A stretch of DNA of 39,560 nucleotides from a virus. The position numbers and the translations under genes are program-made. Numbering within the stretch: the stretch's first letter is position 1; the number at the start of each line of letters is the position of its first letter. The notes below the pieces were generated by a model. It was not told the origin of the DNA. It did not search any database and worked only from the letters and a program-made list of their open reading frames with translations. This document shows positions 6,733 through 15,586 of the stretch, piece after piece. Location of the stretch: IMG/VR virus record IMGVR_UViG_3300031873_000012, positions 1-39,560 of that record. The stretch is one strand, 5' to 3'.

Positions 6733-8598
6733 TTACTCTGAGAAAAGACGATGGAAGAAGTTTGCATCGACCGCGAGTTTACCGGGAAGCAATCGCAATG
6801 CGGCGAGTGTCAAAGCTGCGCTTCCATCAATTGAGAAATCACCGAGTGTGTTAGTACCGGCAGTGAATGTTGACGAAACGTGAACCTGATTGAACGCGCT
6901 ATCGCCCATTCCCGCGCCAACCATATTGACTCCCCATCCGGCGTTTCCGCTCATATCTGTGGTGCCTAACATAGAGATATGGTTATGCGGCGTAGAGATA
7001 CGAATTGCGTCGGCGAGATTGTTAATAAGCTTTGAAGCACCTGCAACAGTAATTTTGTTTGCGCCTTTGCAACTAGAGCTTGTAATGTTGACGAAATAAG
7101 CCATATCAATTGCCGCCTGAACGCAAGCGGATATTTCAGAATCAACTAACCCTATACTATTAAACGCTTGATAAAGGGCAATTCCATAACGGCAATCTCT
7201 AATTATAATTCCAGAACTACCTGCAATTCCCCCCGTGACTATTGCGTTCTCGCAATAGACGCCACATCCTTGAACGCCTGTCGACGATTTCCACCCCTCA
7301 AGTATCGTATTCGTATGCGCTATTAAAGTTGCACCTTTTGTAATTTCAACTGCACGCACGCCCGTTAAAGATCCCGGCCATATAAAACAGCCAGCTAAAG
7401 TTAAATTACCCGTTCCCCTCAATTGAATTCCGTATGTTCCAGTAGCAGGTGCAACCGCGTCGACAACACACGAGGTGAAACTAGCGGCTCCGCTTATTGT
7501 CAATTGAATAACGTTCGAGTTGGTAGTTTTGCCGCGAAATAAACAACTGGTAGAAACAACCGCCAACAATCCTGTGCTATTTAACGCGCCAAAACTTCCA
7601 GTGTTGCTGGCAACAAACTTTAGATTTGTAAGAATGACCGCGCCGCCATTTGATGCCGCTCTTGATTCTGGAACACGAATTGTAATCGGCGTTCCGGGGG
7701 ATGGCTCAATGCTGACGGCCTGCGTGCAAAGCTCAAATGTCTGTCCATTAAATGCCGTGACAGTTGTATTTGAAGCGGTGATCTCCAAAGTGTCTATTGT
7801 GTTTGACGCAATCGGAAAATATTTTCCTGACTGCGCGCCGCTTGTGACTTTGACGAATTTCCCCTTTAGGTCGTTCACCGTCCAGCCGGCGGCGGCCATT
7901 GTTATGAAGCGCGTGCTAACGCTTGTGAACGTTCCAGATTGCACACCCGTTGCCGGGGTAATCAAACTCCAATCAAGACCGATGAGGCTCAACAAAACAC
8001 CGGGGGCCTGAATATGCGTTGTGATCTTGATTTCCTCAACATAGGTGCCCGCTTTGATATTGATTGTGAAATTGTGACTGAGCACGTGAGGTATGAGAGC
8101 GATCGCCGCGGCGATTGTTTTAAATGGCGCTAGAACCGTTCCTGCATTCGCATCGTTTCCGAGAACCGTATCGACCCAATATGTTGCGTCCGCCTGCGAC
8201 GCTATCTGTGAAGTGGTGAGAATCCCAGAAAGCTGTGTCGTCGGAAGTTGCCCCGAGACTCTCGACGTCGGAAGGTTACCATCTGTCTGTGAAATCGGTA
8301 ATTGTCCCGAGACTCGTGTCGTCGGTAGATTGCCCGACGTTTGCGTCAATGGAAGATTGCCCGATATCTGCGAGACGTTCACGGGTGGATTCTGTTGCGT
8401 CGAGATCGGATTGATTCCAACACCGGGAACGGCAGTGATTTTCAAAATGCTATCGACGACCTGCGCGCCGCCGAGATTGGCAACGATATTTGCTTCGGTA
8501 TCCTCGAATACAATTCCTTGTCCTGGGCGTAAAATTCCATAGTAGGGGTACGGAAGTGATATCGCGGCGCCGGAAATGTTCGTGATCATCATTGCCAT
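6733..8598 (-). CDS. Beta-helix tail spike / receptor-binding protein
   Basis: This 621-residue protein has a compact N-terminal domain (about 1-60) and a repetitive linker (about 73-135) of roughly 10-residue units of the type SGNLPTTRV/SGQLPTTQL. The large C-terminal part is full of short Val/Ile/Thr/Asn strands (YWVDTVLGNDANAG, then many repeats), as in right-handed parallel beta-helices of pectate-lyase-like spikes. Such proteins bind or degrade host surface glycans. No catalytic residues can be assigned without a structure. The GGAGACACTCAA leader fixes the ATG at 8598. AT content is visibly higher in the beta-helix part, suggesting exchange of host-range modules. Confidence 0.7.
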   Translation of the reverse strand: MAMMITNISGAAISLPYPYYGILRPGQGIVFEDTEANIVANLGGAQVVDSILKITAVPGVGINPISTQQNPPVNVSQISGNLPLTQTSGNLPTTRVSGQLPISQTDGNLPTSRVSGQLPTTQLSGILTTSQIASQADATYWVDTVLGNDANAGTVLAPFKTIAAAIALIPHVLSHNFTINIKAGTYVEEIKITTHIQAPGVLLSLIGLDWSLITPATGVQSGTFTSVSTRFITMAAAGWTVNDLKGKFVKVTSGAQSGKYFPIASNTIDTLEITASNTTVTAFNGQTFELCTQAVSIEPSPGTPITIRVPESRAASNGGAVILTNLKFVASNTGSFGALNSTGLLAVVSTSCLFRGKTTNSNVIQLTISGAASFTSCVVDAVAPATGTYGIQLRGTGNLTLAGCFIWPGSLTGVRAVEITKGATLIAHTNTILEGWKSSTGVQGCGVYCENAIVTGGIAGSSGIIIRDCRYGIALYQAFNSIGLVDSEISACVQAAIDMAYFVNITSSSCKGANKITVAGASKLINNLADAIRISTPHNHISMLGTTDMSGNAGWGVNMVGAGMGDSAFNQVHVSSTFTAGTNTLGDFSIDGSAALTLAALRLLPGKLAVDANFFHRLFSE

Positions 8599-8620
8599 TT
8601 GAGTGTCTCCTATCGTGAGT

Positions 8621-9421
8621 TTATGGAAGTGCGCCTATCCTGTTCTCAACCATCGCTCGTTTTTTGCGCATGCGGTCAACCAATAACGGGTTCAAATTCC
8701 AACAGCGCACGCTGGTTTTTAAATCGCGATTCCATCGTGGGAGTTGATCTTCTCGAAGCCAAAGACGCTCGGCCAAATATGTGCCATCTCGATTTTTAAA
8801 TCCTTGGTTTTTTACTTTATGCCAAACCTTCAACCATCCTGCGGGAGCACTACGCTCCGTTACCGCGATGAGCGATTCTTGTTTGCTCGCCCACTCCCAG
8901 AATTGTGCATGATTGAAATCGCTTTTACACCCGACGCTGTATGTGTCTTTGTACGGCGGGTCGCAGTAGATTAAATCTGCGCTTATACCGGCAGTTAAAT
9001 AATCAGAGAACTTGAAAATCACATCTCGAATCTTTGGCGCCAACTTGATTAACGTATTGCGCGCGCTCAACGCGAAGTTTTGTTTAGCTGATTTGTATGT
9101 ATATCCACACCATGCACTGCCTCTAAAACTACAACCAAATTTTGCAACCGCCGTGCATGGGTCGAGTGGATCATTTTTCTCTCGTAATTGACACCGCATT
9201 CGCTCTGTCACAAGAGGTGGCTTCCAACCTGTTTGAACTGCCTGTAATAAAATGATCATCGACTGCTCAAGATCTGACCCGTAGCGTATCCATGACGGCG
9301 GCATCTCTGCAATTACCGATGCCGCCCCGACAAATGGCTCCCAATAACTCCTCGTCGTTTGCGCGGCAAAGAATCTCGCAATCGGTTTTGCCACTGTCGC
9401 TTTGCCGCCAAGGTACATCAT
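8621..9421 (-). CDS. dam: DNA adenine methylase, D12/Dam class
   Basis: The 266-residue enzyme shows YLGGK at the N-terminus (residues 3-7), the S-adenosylmethionine-binding motif EPFVGAAS (28-35) and the catalytic DPPY (154-157). The order of motif I before DPPY defines the D12/Dam alpha class, which transfers a methyl group to N6 of adenine. No partner restriction enzyme is adjacent, so it is probably an orphan protecting phage DNA or marking it for packaging. It starts with ATG overlapping the HNH stop (ATGA) and has a GAGGGCGATAA leader. Target specificity cannot be read from sequence. Confidence 0.85.
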   Translation of the reverse strand: MMYLGGKATVAKPIARFFAAQTTRSYWEPFVGAASVIAEMPPSWIRYGSDLEQSMIILLQAVQTGWKPPLVTERMRCQLREKNDPLDPCTAVAKFGCSFRGSAWCGYTYKSAKQNFALSARNTLIKLAPKIRDVIFKFSDYLTAGISADLIYCDPPYKDTYSVGCKSDFNHAQFWEWASKQESLIAVTERSAPAGWLKVWHKVKNQGFKNRDGTYLAERLWLREDQLPRWNRDLKTSVRCWNLNPLLVDRMRKKRAMVENRIGALP

Positions 9422-9801
9422 TTATCGCCCTCGGGCGTGACCTGCGAAGAGTCGACGCCTTCCTCTCTCGCCTCTTCGTGAACGTTGTCATGACAGCTTG
9501 CACAGATAGTGACAAGGTTCTCGGGCGTGCTCTTGTGCCCCATCTGGCTGAGCCATTTCGATTTGACGATGCCGCCCTTATGGTGCACGCCGATGTTTTC
9601 TTTTCCGCCGCAAACCTTGCACGTATATTTGTCGCGCCGCATCACTCCCAGTACTAGCGACGAAGAGAGCCCGCCTTCGCCGTCCGACTCGAGAGTCGTT
9701 CCCGCTTTGGCTGCTTCTTTGCGAATGCTGGCGAGCGCCTTCTCTTCCTCGGGCGACGTTTTCTTTTTGCTCTTCACATACTGTGCAAGTTCTTTGCTCA
9801 T
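9418..9801 (-). CDS. HNH endonuclease
   Basis: A charged helical N-terminus (1-45) precedes a classic zinc-supported HNH core: RRDKYTCKVCGG (about 55-66), GVHHKGG, NLVTICASCHDNVHEE (about 94-109). Two CxxC pairs bind structural zinc, and the His pair and Asn form the nuclease site. In many phages such HNH proteins assist terminase cleavage during packaging, which fits its place in the packaging operon; a homing role is the alternative. Start and stop both overlap neighbours by four bases (ATGA), so translation is coupled. Confidence 0.8.
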   Translation of the reverse strand: MSKELAQYVKSKKKTSPEEEKALASIRKEAAKAGTTLESDGEGGLSSSLVLGVMRRDKYTCKVCGGKENIGVHHKGGIVKSKWLSQMGHKSTPENLVTICASCHDNVHEEAREEGVDSSQVTPEGDK

Positions 9802-10214
9802 GCGCCCTCGCTCAATTGTGTCGCGACCTGTTCGGTAATAGTTTCCTTCGGTCCTTTGTCGATCTCAACTAAACACCACGATGGCGCTTTCGCCGCTTCG
9901 ACTTCGAGCTCTTTCTCGCAACTCTTGCACGCGTAGGCGCGCCCCATCGCAACAAATTTGCCATAGGTGAAATCGACCATCGGCACTTGCCCATCATTCT
10001 CGCGGGCGAGTTGCAATAGGAATTGTGGCGAGCGGCGCGAGACCTCTTTGATATCGCCGAACGTTCGCACGCAGACCTCAGCGGGCGCCCCACATTTATC
10101 GCAGGCGCGACCACCGAAAGCGTATTTGATATGCGCTTCCTTTGGCGTCATCTGCCCGCCCATAAAAGTTTTGAGGTGATACGTCTTGCCCTGCCTCTGT
10201 CGTTTGACTGCCAT
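9798..10214 (-). CDS. Putative zinc-binding protein (138 aa)
   Basis: CDKCG (about residues 38-42) and CKSC (about 97-100) form two CxxC knuckles separated by a helical region, consistent with one zinc ribbon. The rest is mixed, with a Glu-rich C-terminal third. The ATG at 10214 has an AAGGGAG site; a longer frame to 10280 lacks one. It is translationally coupled to the following HNH gene (ATGA). I recognise no named family. A role near packaging or DNA modification is only positional. Confidence 0.65.
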   Translation of the reverse strand: MAVKRQRQGKTYHLKTFMGGQMTPKEAHIKYAFGGRACDKCGAPAEVCVRTFGDIKEVSRRSPQFLLQLARENDGQVPMVDFTYGKFVAMGRAYACKSCEKELEVEAAKAPSWCLVEIDKGPKETITEQVATQLSEGA

Positions 10215-10228
10215 GATTTTTTTCTCCC

Positions 10229-10690
10229 TTACGACTGGTGCACTACTCTCTCTCCGTACACATGACCGATATAATCCCACGCCACCGAGAATGGACCAAC
10301 CCCAAATCGAATCGCTCTGTCATCGATGAAGAGGTCGACGCTCGGCTTCCCGCCCGCGCCATCATCGATTGCGTCAAACACTCCTGGTAAATATCTCGAG
10401 ATGAAGTCGAGCATTTGTTTCGCGCGCGCTTGATGAATCGGCAGACTGCTATCGCGCCACCACTCGAGGTTGACTTTCTTTTTGCCGGCCTTGACGAGCG
10501 GGTCGAGCGAAGGGTCGACGAGCAACGCGCTGCTCAACCGACCCGACCACAAAATCAAAAGATGCCCCGCCGCTTTGAGCTCAAGCAACGCCTCTCGCGC
10601 GCCGGGATTGAATTGCAACGGCGACTCGAGATCGTCGTACGCGCGATCCTGATTGACGATGACGCCATCGAAGTCGACCGCAATGATCAT
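10229..10690 (-). CDS. HAD-superfamily phosphatase
   Basis: The 153-residue protein has the HAD motif I DFDGVIV (residues 6-12, nucleophile Asp followed by the acid/base Asp), motif II LWSGR (about 47-51) and a late acidic motif DLFIDDRAI (about 125-133). The small size matches stand-alone HAD phosphatases related to the phosphatase half of polynucleotide kinases and to small phage HAD proteins. The substrate could be a nucleotide or a DNA/RNA 3' phosphate, but cannot be decided here. The ATG overlaps the stop of the preceding gene (TGATG); a GTG three bases earlier is possible. Confidence 0.75.
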   Translation of the reverse strand: MIIAVDFDGVIVNQDRAYDDLESPLQFNPGAREALLELKAAGHLLILWSGRLSSALLVDPSLDPLVKAGKKKVNLEWWRDSSLPIHQARAKQMLDFISRYLPGVFDAIDDGAGGKPSVDLFIDDRAIRFGVGPFSVAWDYIGHVYGERVVHQS

Positions 10691-11088
10691 CACATCTCCT
10701 GAACGACTGGGATCTCAATCGATGATGGAATTCTAAAACTCTGAGGAACGCACGCGTGAACGACCGCGATGAATAGCGCATCTTTTCGTCGGTCGTTCTC
10801 AGTCAACATCGAGTACGGGAGAATCGACGGATGCTCTTTCTTTGCGGCGTTGCTGACGATGCCGTATTTCCAACCGTCCTTTTCTTTTCGATGCAGCCAA
10901 TTCTCATGCGCGCGCTCGGCAAGGGAAACACCGGGATTCTCGAGCAAGAAGATGACGCCTTCGATTGTCGCTTGTCTCAACCAATCGGGAGCGTCCTCCC
11001 ATCTCGGTAAGGTTGTCTCGCCGATCACCTCTCGATAGGCGCGATTCGTCTCGTGACAAATCTTTGCGATATGCTCGACGTTCATCAT
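10690..11088 (-). CDS. RyR-domain protein
   Basis: The 132-residue product fits the phage RyR-domain family named after a repeat in ryanodine receptors. Visible hallmarks are IAKICHETNRAY at the N-terminus (about 7-18), W-DAPDW (about 30-35), a conserved ENWL segment (about 62-65), DGWKYG (about 71-76), KKEHPSILPY (about 83-92) and KDALFIAVVHA near the C-terminus. The function in phages is unknown, but the family is frequent in structural and accessory operons. It starts with an ATG overlapping the portal stop and is coupled to the HAD gene. Confidence 0.8.
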   Translation of the reverse strand: MMNVEHIAKICHETNRAYREVIGETTLPRWEDAPDWLRQATIEGVIFLLENPGVSLAERAHENWLHRKEKDGWKYGIVSNAAKKEHPSILPYSMLTENDRRKDALFIAVVHACVPQSFRIPSSIEIPVVQEM

Positions 11089-13028
11089 GACATGTCTCCC
11101 GGCGGCGGCTCTTGTAGCTCTGAGGGTCGAATATCAATCGCGTTAATGATCTCACTGGCGGTGCTTTCTGAGAACGACATTGGGAACGCCCCGGTAATGA
11201 CGGAGACAGCGGCTTCTCTCGAGAGCAATCCTGATTGAACGGACATGAGAATCTGCAAGAGACTGGCGATCTGCGCGCCGTTGAGAGCGGTCGATTGAAT
11301 GTCCTTCTCGATCTCCGCTTCGTGTGTCTCTGGTTTTTGCGTTGACAATTCCTGAGTTCTCATGTTAGGCATTCTGCCTAACATCATGTTCTCGAGTTCG
11401 GCGTCTTTCTCGAACCGCTCCGACTTCAACTTCTTCAACATTCCCTGCGCATCTTCGATATGGAAATACTCGGCGACGAATTTCGTCGCGTGCTCATCGT
11501 CGATAAGCCCACTCATTTTGGCGTTGCCCGCTGCACTCGTCGCCGCTGTGACGTCCGTGAGAGTCGGGTCGAAGTATTGTGGCCATTGCAATTTGAGAGA
11601 GTAATTCGGACCGGCACCGAGCACGCGCGGCTTCTGAATCGAGACACCGTTCTCGTTTTTCGTCACGCTCGGCGGGAGATTGATGGTCTGTTTTAGGACC
11701 GACCCGTCCTCTTGCACGCTCCCCGCGCCGAGTTTCTGAATCGCTTTGATCATGTCGAGGATGAGAGGCTTCACGCCACGTTCTCCGTACTGCTCACGCA
11801 TGACGTCGGCCTTGGCGAGCATGCTCGAGAACGCTCTCTCGATCTCTGTCGCCGTGCGCTGTGACTGCTCGGGGTGCTCTAGCACGCACTGTGCGACCTC
11901 GAGAGCGTGCTTGCGAAGCATTTCGATCTTGCTCATTGCGATCTCGATGCCCTGCCCTGTGATCTCGAGATACTTCGCATCGCCGTTCGGAATGTGAAGC
12001 GCGTTATCGCTGCCCTTGATGATCTCGTCCATGCGAGCGGCCGAGGTGATCACGAGGGTAGGATCGCAGTTCGCCTGCGTACCTTTTAATCCGCTCGACA
12101 TGAGCGCATCGATTGCCTCGATGAGCGGATAGACGCCCTGACAATCGGGGTCGCCATCGATATCGTCTTGCACCGGGAGGTTTTGCACCCATCGCACCGG
12201 GCAGAAACCGAAACCGTGAACGACTTCTTTTCGCGCGAGGTTCTCCCAATCGGGCTCCTCGCCATCGTCGACGGGCACGGGCTCCCAGAGCACGTCCGAT
12301 GTTTTCGTGATGACGCGCCGATACCAGAAATCAATTGGCTGCCTGATTCCCGTTCTCGGGTCGAGAATCTCTTTCGTGAACATGTGTCGCTTCTCGATCG
12401 ATTTGAGCACGAGCTCGAGCTCGTCTTCAAAGTCCGGGATCATCCAACGCGGATCGTGAATCTCGATTCGAGGAAGCCCATCGATAAATTGAAACCCGAT
12501 GACGACCGTCCCCATCGCGCCCCCGTACTCGCGGGCGAGCATCATGAGCGGCCAAAGGCGCGCCTCTTCGACCAATGCGCCGACGAAGTCCTCGGTGAGC
12601 GGATCGCCCTCGATACGAATTTGAGGGTGATGACGCTCTGAGAAAAGCAATCCCGAGAATCTATCGACGATGACTTTTGGGAGAGCGTAGGGCGCGGTTG
12701 GCTTTCTGAACTTGTTCGGCATCGCGCTTGTCGACATCGATTGAAAGCCGGGCGGGAGAAATCCTTTTGTCGCTATCGCCTCGATCTCGATCGGGTCGAT
12801 GACCTCGTTGCCGTTCCAGTCGCATTTCCTCGTATCGTAATGCTGGCATCGATACCAGGCCCACAACCAATTCAATTCTTGCTGACGCGGCGTCAGACCG
12901 AGTCTCGCGATTCTCTGATTGGTGACTGCCTGCGCGGCGCGATCGCCGAGTCGCCCGCCGAGTTTTTGCGCGATCGCTCCCACTAGTCTGCTCACTCGGC
13001 CCATATCGACGCGGGTTGCGCTGCTCAT
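11085..13028 (-). CDS. Portal protein
   Basis: This 647-residue protein has the size, mixed alpha/beta composition and genomic place (between terminase and capsid genes) of a tailed-phage portal, the dodecameric ring through which DNA is pumped. A basic N-terminus is followed by a WLWAWYRC segment, a central wing-like region and a long helical stretch (about residues 360-470: MSKIEMLRKHALEVAQCV and neighbours). The C-terminal tail is acidic. Portals diverge strongly, so the call relies on size, order and the absence of another candidate. Start and stop overlap neighbours by ATGA, coupling it to the deformylase and RyR genes. Confidence 0.75.
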   Translation of the reverse strand: MSSATRVDMGRVSRLVGAIAQKLGGRLGDRAAQAVTNQRIARLGLTPRQQELNWLWAWYRCQHYDTRKCDWNGNEVIDPIEIEAIATKGFLPPGFQSMSTSAMPNKFRKPTAPYALPKVIVDRFSGLLFSERHHPQIRIEGDPLTEDFVGALVEEARLWPLMMLAREYGGAMGTVVIGFQFIDGLPRIEIHDPRWMIPDFEDELELVLKSIEKRHMFTKEILDPRTGIRQPIDFWYRRVITKTSDVLWEPVPVDDGEEPDWENLARKEVVHGFGFCPVRWVQNLPVQDDIDGDPDCQGVYPLIEAIDALMSSGLKGTQANCDPTLVITSAARMDEIIKGSDNALHIPNGDAKYLEITGQGIEIAMSKIEMLRKHALEVAQCVLEHPEQSQRTATEIERAFSSMLAKADVMREQYGERGVKPLILDMIKAIQKLGAGSVQEDGSVLKQTINLPPSVTKNENGVSIQKPRVLGAGPNYSLKLQWPQYFDPTLTDVTAATSAAGNAKMSGLIDDEHATKFVAEYFHIEDAQGMLKKLKSERFEKDAELENMMLGRMPNMRTQELSTQKPETHEAEIEKDIQSTALNGAQIASLLQILMSVQSGLLSREAAVSVITGAFPMSFSESTASEIINAIDIRPSELQEPPPGDMS

Positions 13029-13609
13029 GTCGGTTGCCTTTCTGTGGGCACTCGATACCGCAGGCCCTTGATTTTCAATTTCGCGAGTTTGACTCGAATG
13101 AGATCGCGTTTGAGTTGCGATTCGTAGTCCGTGAGCACGGTGCCTGAGAGATGATCCATTTCGTGCTGGATCGAGATCGCCAACGCCCCATCGCCCCCGA
13201 TCTCAATTGCGTGACCGTCTAGACCAACGCCGGATAACGCTACAACGCTCGCCCTTTTGATTTTTACGGCGTGCTTGGGGAAAGATAAGCACCGCTCCTC
13301 TGAAATCAACTGAGCCCCGTTTAGGAGCTTGAGCGAGGGATTGACGATCGGGATGATTTCCTCGATGTCTGCCTTGCCTTCTGGTTGGCTGTGCTTGACT
13401 CGGATCGCGATGACGTTCACGAGCTCGCCGAATTGCGGCGCCGACAATCCCGAGCCGCCGAAACAAGCGAGCGTCTCGACGAGATCGGCCATGAGCGCGC
13501 GCAACCAGCAAACGTTTCCCTTGCGCAATAGGTCGAGGTGAATCTCGTCGACGGGCTCGCACCTCGACTCAAGTTTAGTGGTCGGCCAAATGAGCACGGG
13601 TCGAATCAC
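13025..13609 (-). CDS. def: Peptide deformylase
   Basis: Peptide deformylases remove the formyl group from the initiator methionine of new bacterial proteins, using a metal held by Cys and two His. All three motifs are visible in this 194-residue protein: GSGLSAPQ (52-59, for GxGLxAPQ), EERCLS (105-109 region, metal ligand Cys107, with Arg where Gly is usual) and HEMDH (149-153). The start is a GTG at 13609 overlapping the upstream TAG by one base, with an AGAGG site. Phage deformylases are best known from marine phages, where they are thought to support maturation of phage-made proteins. The location inside the packaging operon is unusual. Confidence 0.88.
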   Translation of the reverse strand: MIRPVLIWPTTKLESRCEPVDEIHLDLLRKGNVCWLRALMADLVETLACFGGSGLSAPQFGELVNVIAIRVKHSQPEGKADIEEIIPIVNPSLKLLNGAQLISEERCLSFPKHAVKIKRASVVALSGVGLDGHAIEIGGDGALAISIQHEMDHLSGTVLTDYESQLKRDLIRVKLAKLKIKGLRYRVPTERQPT

Positions 13610-14019
13610 TACTCACCTCTCGCGATGATTTTATCGGCGACGAGGTCGAGTTTCTGCACGAGCTCGACGATGCGATCAACTTCGTCGAGCACCGCGAGTC
13701 GCCCGCCGACGTCTGATTTTGCCTGCGTATCGTACGCCTTCATCGAGATCGCTTGCGCGTGTCCGAGCAAGAGAATCGAGAGTTGACGCGCCGAGCATTT
13801 CATATCGAGCGCGAGCGGGTCGGGATGAAGTGCTTGATTCGAACGAGCGCGAGTGGCATTCAAGAGCTTATTCGCCATCGATATCACGGCGCTCGGCACA
13901 GGCGGAATGAGATCCATGGTTTTCAAGACGCAATTGAGACAGCGAATCTCGCCGAGCTTTTCGCAATATTGCCCCTCTTTGACGGGCGCTTCGCAGTCTA
14001 TACAAACTTTTTCTGACAT
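13609..14019 (-). CDS. Zinc-finger-like protein (136 aa)
   Basis: The N-terminus carries CIDC (6-9), C19 and CLNC (27-30), a likely four-cysteine zinc knuckle, followed by an all-helical, Asp/Leu-rich body ending in DEVDRIVELVQKLDLVADKI. The ATG at 14019 has a GGAGGGGG site, one of the strongest in the window. It lies between terminase and deformylase; a packaging accessory role is plausible but unsupported by homology. The C-terminal helix may mediate oligomerisation. Confidence 0.65.
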   Translation of the reverse strand: MSEKVCIDCEAPVKEGQYCEKLGEIRCLNCVLKTMDLIPPVPSAVISMANKLLNATRARSNQALHPDPLALDMKCSARQLSILLLGHAQAISMKAYDTQAKSDVGGRLAVLDEVDRIVELVQKLDLVADKIIARGE

Positions 14020-14038
14020 TGATTCCCCCTCCTGAAAA

Positions 14039-15586
14039 TCATCGCGACATCAAATCGATATAGCCTGATTTTACCTTCACGTCACCAATGCGAACGCCCT
14101 CGCGTGCGAACCACATCGCCATCAGACAATCGCCAGTATGAGCGTTCACGTCGTAATTGCATATTTCGTCCACAAGCGGTTCGAGTGAGGCGTGCACTCG
14201 GCCATTGCTGCTGGGTATCGACCACTTGCCCATTGCCATTTCGGTCGAGAGAGACTCGACACCAAAATCGGGATGGACTTTGTTTGCACCCGTTGTGAAA
14301 GGGATGATTGGAATAACTCCCAATTGAGCCTGACCGAGTTGACCCATCTCGTGGGCGAACTGCACAATGTAATCTTGCGCCGCGTTGTTCTCGACGACAC
14401 AGATTGATTGATAGCGCCGTTGAACATCGAACAAGCGTTTGAGAATATCGATGCCCTTCCACTTCCCTCGCTCGACGTTGATGATTTCCCGACACCCGTT
14501 TTGATAAACGAGAATCGTCACCATCGCGGTGAAGTCGTTCGCATCGCCTCTCTTGACGGCGAGGTCGACGCCCGTATAAACGCGGCATCCGTACGGGATG
14601 ATGTCGAGCTGGAACGTGAGCGCTCTGCCCTCGCCATTCTTGAGCGCGATATCGAGCCACTCCTTTTTGAACCTCGCCTCGGAATCGTCGCGCGCTATGC
14701 AGTCGAGTTTTCGCGGCGCTTGAATCGGGCCGAGCTCTTGACGCTTGAGTGCGATGCGCTCCTCGGACCATTGGTCGGGCCACCGAGGTTTCCCATTCTC
14801 GTCTGTGATTGGATATCGAAATGCTTTCCATGCCGGCGTCTTTGCCAGGCGGTGCATGAAATCATCGGGATGCCAGGCGGTGCCGACACAAATCACCCGA
14901 GCATTTTCTGTGAGGCGGTCGACGAGCGTTGACTCGTACCAATCCCAAAGGTCATCGCGCGCGCGTTTCGTTCTCGTGTTCTCGAAGTCGAGTAGGTCGT
15001 CGAGAATGAGGAGATCGATTCTCGCGCCCGTGATGTTTCCGTGAATGCCGCACGCGAAGACCGTCGGATCCTTTGAAAATACTTTGCGCTTCACCTGCAT
15101 TTCAGTGTTGTTCCACGGCTCGTCGGGCAAGAGATCGGGAAAGATCTCGTGAAGCGTTTCCGATTTCTCGATGTACTGCTGGATCGCATAACCGATTTTC
15201 ACTGCCTGCGCCGAGGTGTTGCTAACGATTGCTACTCGCAACGCGGGATCGCTACCGATGGCAAAGAGAGTTCGCCCTATCGAGAGTTGGTTTGTCTTGC
15301 CGCTCTCGACGTGACTCCAGATAAGCAATCGATTGTGTCGATTGGCGAGCGAGTGCCAATGATTCTGCGGGATACTCTGTTGGATACGCTCGCCCGTTCG
15401 CTCGTTGCGAAGCACCGCCTGATTGAAGACGGCGGGAACCGTTCGGGCGAGCTCTAACTCTACTTGTCTTGCCGCCCTCGTTGCTCCCTTGAATAGGTCC
15501 GACCGCGAGTCAGTGAACTGGGTTGCCGGCGCCATTGCGGCCCCCCGTTGATTCGATGATGACTGCGTCCGCACTTGATTCGGCAT
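14039..15586 (-). CDS. terL: Terminase large subunit
   Basis: The ATP-driven packaging motor and headful or site-specific nuclease. Walker A is SHVESGKT (91-98, a variant with Ser at the first position), Walker B LLILDD (192-197), then a GTAWHPDD coupling segment (235-242). The RNase H-like nuclease domain has GVDLAVKRGD (Asp341), VVEN (Glu399) and TGDCLMAMWFA (Asp486), the three acidic metal ligands. Length (515) is normal. The ATG at 15586 has an AGAGG site and overlaps the small subunit by 77 bases; an in-frame ATG at 15535 would cut the overlap to 26. Confidence 0.92.
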   Translation of the reverse strand: MPNQVRTQSSSNQRGAAMAPATQFTDSRSDLFKGATRAARQVELELARTVPAVFNQAVLRNERTGERIQQSIPQNHWHSLANRHNRLLIWSHVESGKTNQLSIGRTLFAIGSDPALRVAIVSNTSAQAVKIGYAIQQYIEKSETLHEIFPDLLPDEPWNNTEMQVKRKVFSKDPTVFACGIHGNITGARIDLLILDDLLDFENTRTKRARDDLWDWYESTLVDRLTENARVICVGTAWHPDDFMHRLAKTPAWKAFRYPITDENGKPRWPDQWSEERIALKRQELGPIQAPRKLDCIARDDSEARFKKEWLDIALKNGEGRALTFQLDIIPYGCRVYTGVDLAVKRGDANDFTAMVTILVYQNGCREIINVERGKWKGIDILKRLFDVQRRYQSICVVENNAAQDYIVQFAHEMGQLGQAQLGVIPIIPFTTGANKVHPDFGVESLSTEMAMGKWSIPSSNGRVHASLEPLVDEICNYDVNAHTGDCLMAMWFAREGVRIGDVKVKSGYIDLMSR

